Shown one piece after another: positions 5,554 through 7,050 of a stretch of 7,050 bases of DNA (within the stretch, counting starts at the first letter, position 1; every line of letters begins with the position of its first letter). The notes beneath the pieces are model-generated. The model ran no database searches. It had not been told where the DNA came from and worked only from the letters and a program-made list of their open reading frames with translations. Position numbers and translations under genes: made by a program. Origin of the DNA: an uncultured Clostridia bacterium. GTDB taxonomy: Bacteria > Bacillota > Clostridia > Oscillospirales > Ruminococcaceae. Location: the NCBI GenBank assembly GCA_947628385.1, contig CANQZS010000098.1:1-7050 (forward strand), given 5' to 3'.

Positions 5554-5582
5554 ATTTTAGCACATTATAGTGAAAAAGTAAA
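5554..5582 (-). promoter_or_regulatory. Promoter of the yerC-methyltransferase-hslO operon
   Basis: On the minus strand TTTACT (plus 5577-5582), a 17-nt spacer and TAAAAT (plus 5554-5559) preceded by TGC form an extended -10 promoter. The predicted start is near 5547, giving a leader of about 37 nt to the ATG at 5510. A second perfect TATAAT (plus 5564-5569) overlaps the spacer but has no good -35. No lysA terminator is visible before it, so read-through from lysA is also possible. Confidence 0.6.
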
Positions 5583-5596
5583 TAGTTTTTTTAAAA

Positions 5597-6898
5597 TTAT
5601 TCCTCGTCATTTCTGATAATATCCTCAAGAGTCTCTCTTTTTACCGCAACACGGGACTTGCCGTTATTTACAAAAACCAATGCCGGCTTGCGTAGCCTGT
5701 TATAATTTGAGGACATAGAGTAATTGTATGCGCCTGTAGCCAATACTGCAATAATATCTCCCGGAACAGTCTGCTGAAGCGGCATTCTCTCGCCTATAAG
5801 ATCGCCGCTTTCGCAGCATTTTCCCGCTATAGTTACGACCGTATCCTTTGGCAGAGAAGCTTTATTTGCTACAACTGCGTCATATTTTGATTTATAAAGC
5901 GCATACCTTGGATTGTCACACATTCCTCCGTCAACGGAAACATAGGTGCGTATATTCGGGATCTGCTTTACTCCGCCTACAGTGTAAAGAGTTATTCCGG
6001 CAGGCGCAGCAATGGAACGTCCGGGCTCGATAAGGATAAAGGGAAGTTCTATATTATTCTCGGCACAAAGCTCCTTTACCCTTGCGGAAACATTTTCCAT
6101 ATATTTGTCGTAAGGAACGGGAGTATCATCGTTTGTATATTTGATACCGAACCCGCCGCCAAGGTCAAGCTCCTTTATTTCGTGTCCAAGCTTTGATCTG
6201 ATGTCGGAAATGAATTTTATCATTATTTCCGCAGCAAGAACGAACGGGTCAATATCGAATATCTGGCTTCCGATATGACAGTGCAGTCCGACTAAATCAA
6301 TATTTTCAAGGGAGACTGCTTTTTTTACGGCTTCAAAGGCTTCACCTGTTTCAAGTGCAAATCCGAATTTGCTGTCTATCTGACCGGTCTTTACAAAATC
6401 GTGAGTATGAGCGTCAACTCCCGGCTTGATCCTGAACATAATGTTTGCCTTGATGCCTTTTTTTCCTGCAATTTCGTTAAGGCGTTCAAGCTCATAAATA
6501 TTGTCAACGATTATTCTGCCTACGTTATTTTCTACTGCAAGGAGCAGCTCCTCATCTGTTTTGTTATTTCCATGAAAGCAAACCTTATCCATAGGAAATC
6601 CTACCGAAAGAGCGGTGTAAAGCTCACCCTCCGACACTACGTCAAGACCGATCCCCTCGTCCATCATTATCCTGCACATAGCCTTGCAGCAGAAAGCCTT
6701 GCTTGCATAGCATACAAGACCTTTTCCGTCATAATATTTATCTATAGACTGCTTGAAGCTGCGGCAAAATTCGCGGATAAGCTCCTCGTCCATAACGTAA
6801 AGAGGAGTGCCGTATTCCTTAGCAAGTTCAACGGTGTCAATACCGCCTATAGTAAGGTCTCCTTTTTCATTTACCGATAAATTTTTTGAAACAAACAT
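5597..6898 (-). CDS. lysA: Diaminopimelate decarboxylase
   Basis: PLP-dependent, fold-type III (alanine-racemase-like) enzyme that decarboxylates meso-diaminopimelate to L-lysine, the last step of lysine synthesis, in the cytoplasm. The 433 residues carry the family motifs in order: YASKAF with the PLP lysine K67, GLHCHIGSQ (204-212), the phosphate-binding GGGFG (247-251), EPGRS (291-295), CESGD with Cys362 from the partner subunit (362-366), and GAYNYSMSSNYN (389-400). Nothing is missing and the length is normal. The start has AAAGGGG 9 nt upstream. It lies 43 nt after the stop of the upstream GTPase-like gene with no visible terminator or lysine riboswitch, so it is probably co-transcribed with that gene. 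Its end is 86 nt from the yerC-like ATG. Confidence 0.97.
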   Translation of the reverse strand: MFVSKNLSVNEKGDLTIGGIDTVELAKEYGTPLYVMDEELIREFCRSFKQSIDKYYDGKGLVCYASKAFCCKAMCRIMMDEGIGLDVVSEGELYTALSVGFPMDKVCFHGNNKTDEELLLAVENNVGRIIVDNIYELERLNEIAGKKGIKANIMFRIKPGVDAHTHDFVKTGQIDSKFGFALETGEAFEAVKKAVSLENIDLVGLHCHIGSQIFDIDPFVLAAEIMIKFISDIRSKLGHEIKELDLGGGFGIKYTNDDTPVPYDKYMENVSARVKELCAENNIELPFILIEPGRSIAAPAGITLYTVGGVKQIPNIRTYVSVDGGMCDNPRYALYKSKYDAVVANKASLPKDTVVTIAGKCCESGDLIGERMPLQQTVPGDIIAVLATGAYNYSMSSNYNRLRKPALVFVNNGKSRVAVKRETLEDIIRNDEE

Positions 6899-6941
6899 TT
6901 ATATTTTCCCCTTTCGGTTAAAAATTCTGAATGAGATGTAA

Positions 6942-7050
6942 TTATTCCTCATCGGAAAGAGCCTCTGATATAAGGATACGAATATCCTCGGTGCCCTCTC
7001 CTGTTATTGATGAAAATTCTACTTTTTTTATGCTGTCAAAGTAAGGGATC
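6942..7050 (-). CDS. C-terminal end of a GTPase, probably EngB/YsxC (partial)
   Basis: The last 35 codons of a minus-strand gene run off the window edge and end with TAA at 6942. The visible protein contains KKVEFSSITGEGTEDIRILI and ends SEALSDEE. The FSSITGEG element matches the late G5-type motif (FSSxTGEG) of the TrmE-Era-EngB GTPases, and a helix then a stop soon after it is as expected for EngB/YsxC, which assists assembly of the large ribosomal subunit. Only the tail is seen, so another small GTPase is possible. lysA follows after 43 nt. Confidence 0.65.
   Translation of the reverse strand, partial: IPYFDSIKKVEFSSITGEGTEDIRILISEALSDEE

Noticed and set aside
5564..5569. Perfect TATAAT as the main yerC operon -10
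   Set aside because: At the right distance upstream there is only AAAAAA/ACTATT with no TTGACA-like -35; the overlapping TTTACT-17-TGCTAAAAT fits better.
6899..6941. Lysine riboswitch upstream of lysA
   Set aside because: Only 43 nt separate lysA from the upstream stop codon, too short for an L-box, and no such structure is visible.

Overview
The window looks like chromosomal DNA from a moderately AT-rich member of the Firmicutes, most likely a Ruminococcus/Oscillospiraceae-type clostridium. The reasons are a SpoIVB sporulation peptidase, an Hsp33 of the Firmicutes type, a YerC/YecD-type TrpR-like protein, strong AAAGG(A/G)-type ribosome binding sites and Gram-positive tRNA sequences. The genus is an inference; the presence of spoIVB and the protein families are read directly.

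Left end (1-375): a minus-strand tRNA cluster (Val-TAC, Asp-GTC, then a third tRNA cut by the window edge) with 4-nt spacers, driven by a perfect-consensus sigma-A promoter (TTGACA, 17 nt, TATAAT). Next comes a 14-bp inverted repeat that probably ends spoIVB transcription. Minus-strand spoIVB (376-1605) is complete and keeps its catalytic motifs. The expected partner spo0A is not next to it; tRNA genes are there instead.

Middle (1606-3581): divergent from spoIVB are a four-helix membrane protein of unknown function (1847-2317, with a good extended -10 promoter) and a LacI-family regulator (2466-3467) with no sugar genes beside it. The 114-nt gap between the regulator and convergent hslO is almost filled by one 95-nt imperfect palindrome (3471-3565). 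It folds into a stem of about 40 bp and is the most unusual structure in the window.

Right half (3582-7050, all minus strand): a tight operon yerC-like - SAM methyltransferase - hslO (4-nt ATGA overlap, then a 4-nt gap) with its own promoter at 5554-5582. Upstream lies lysA (diaminopimelate decarboxylase, last step of lysine synthesis), and upstream of that the C-terminal end of what is probably the ribosome-assembly GTPase EngB/YsxC.

Overall this is mostly core housekeeping DNA. I see no insertion sequence, phage, CRISPR array, toxin-antitoxin pair or recognisable defence system. The items worth checking are the 95-nt palindrome, the detached spoIVB, the unknown membrane protein, a dnaX-like slippery run at the yerC/methyltransferase junction, and odd leaders in front of spoIVB and the LacI-type gene.
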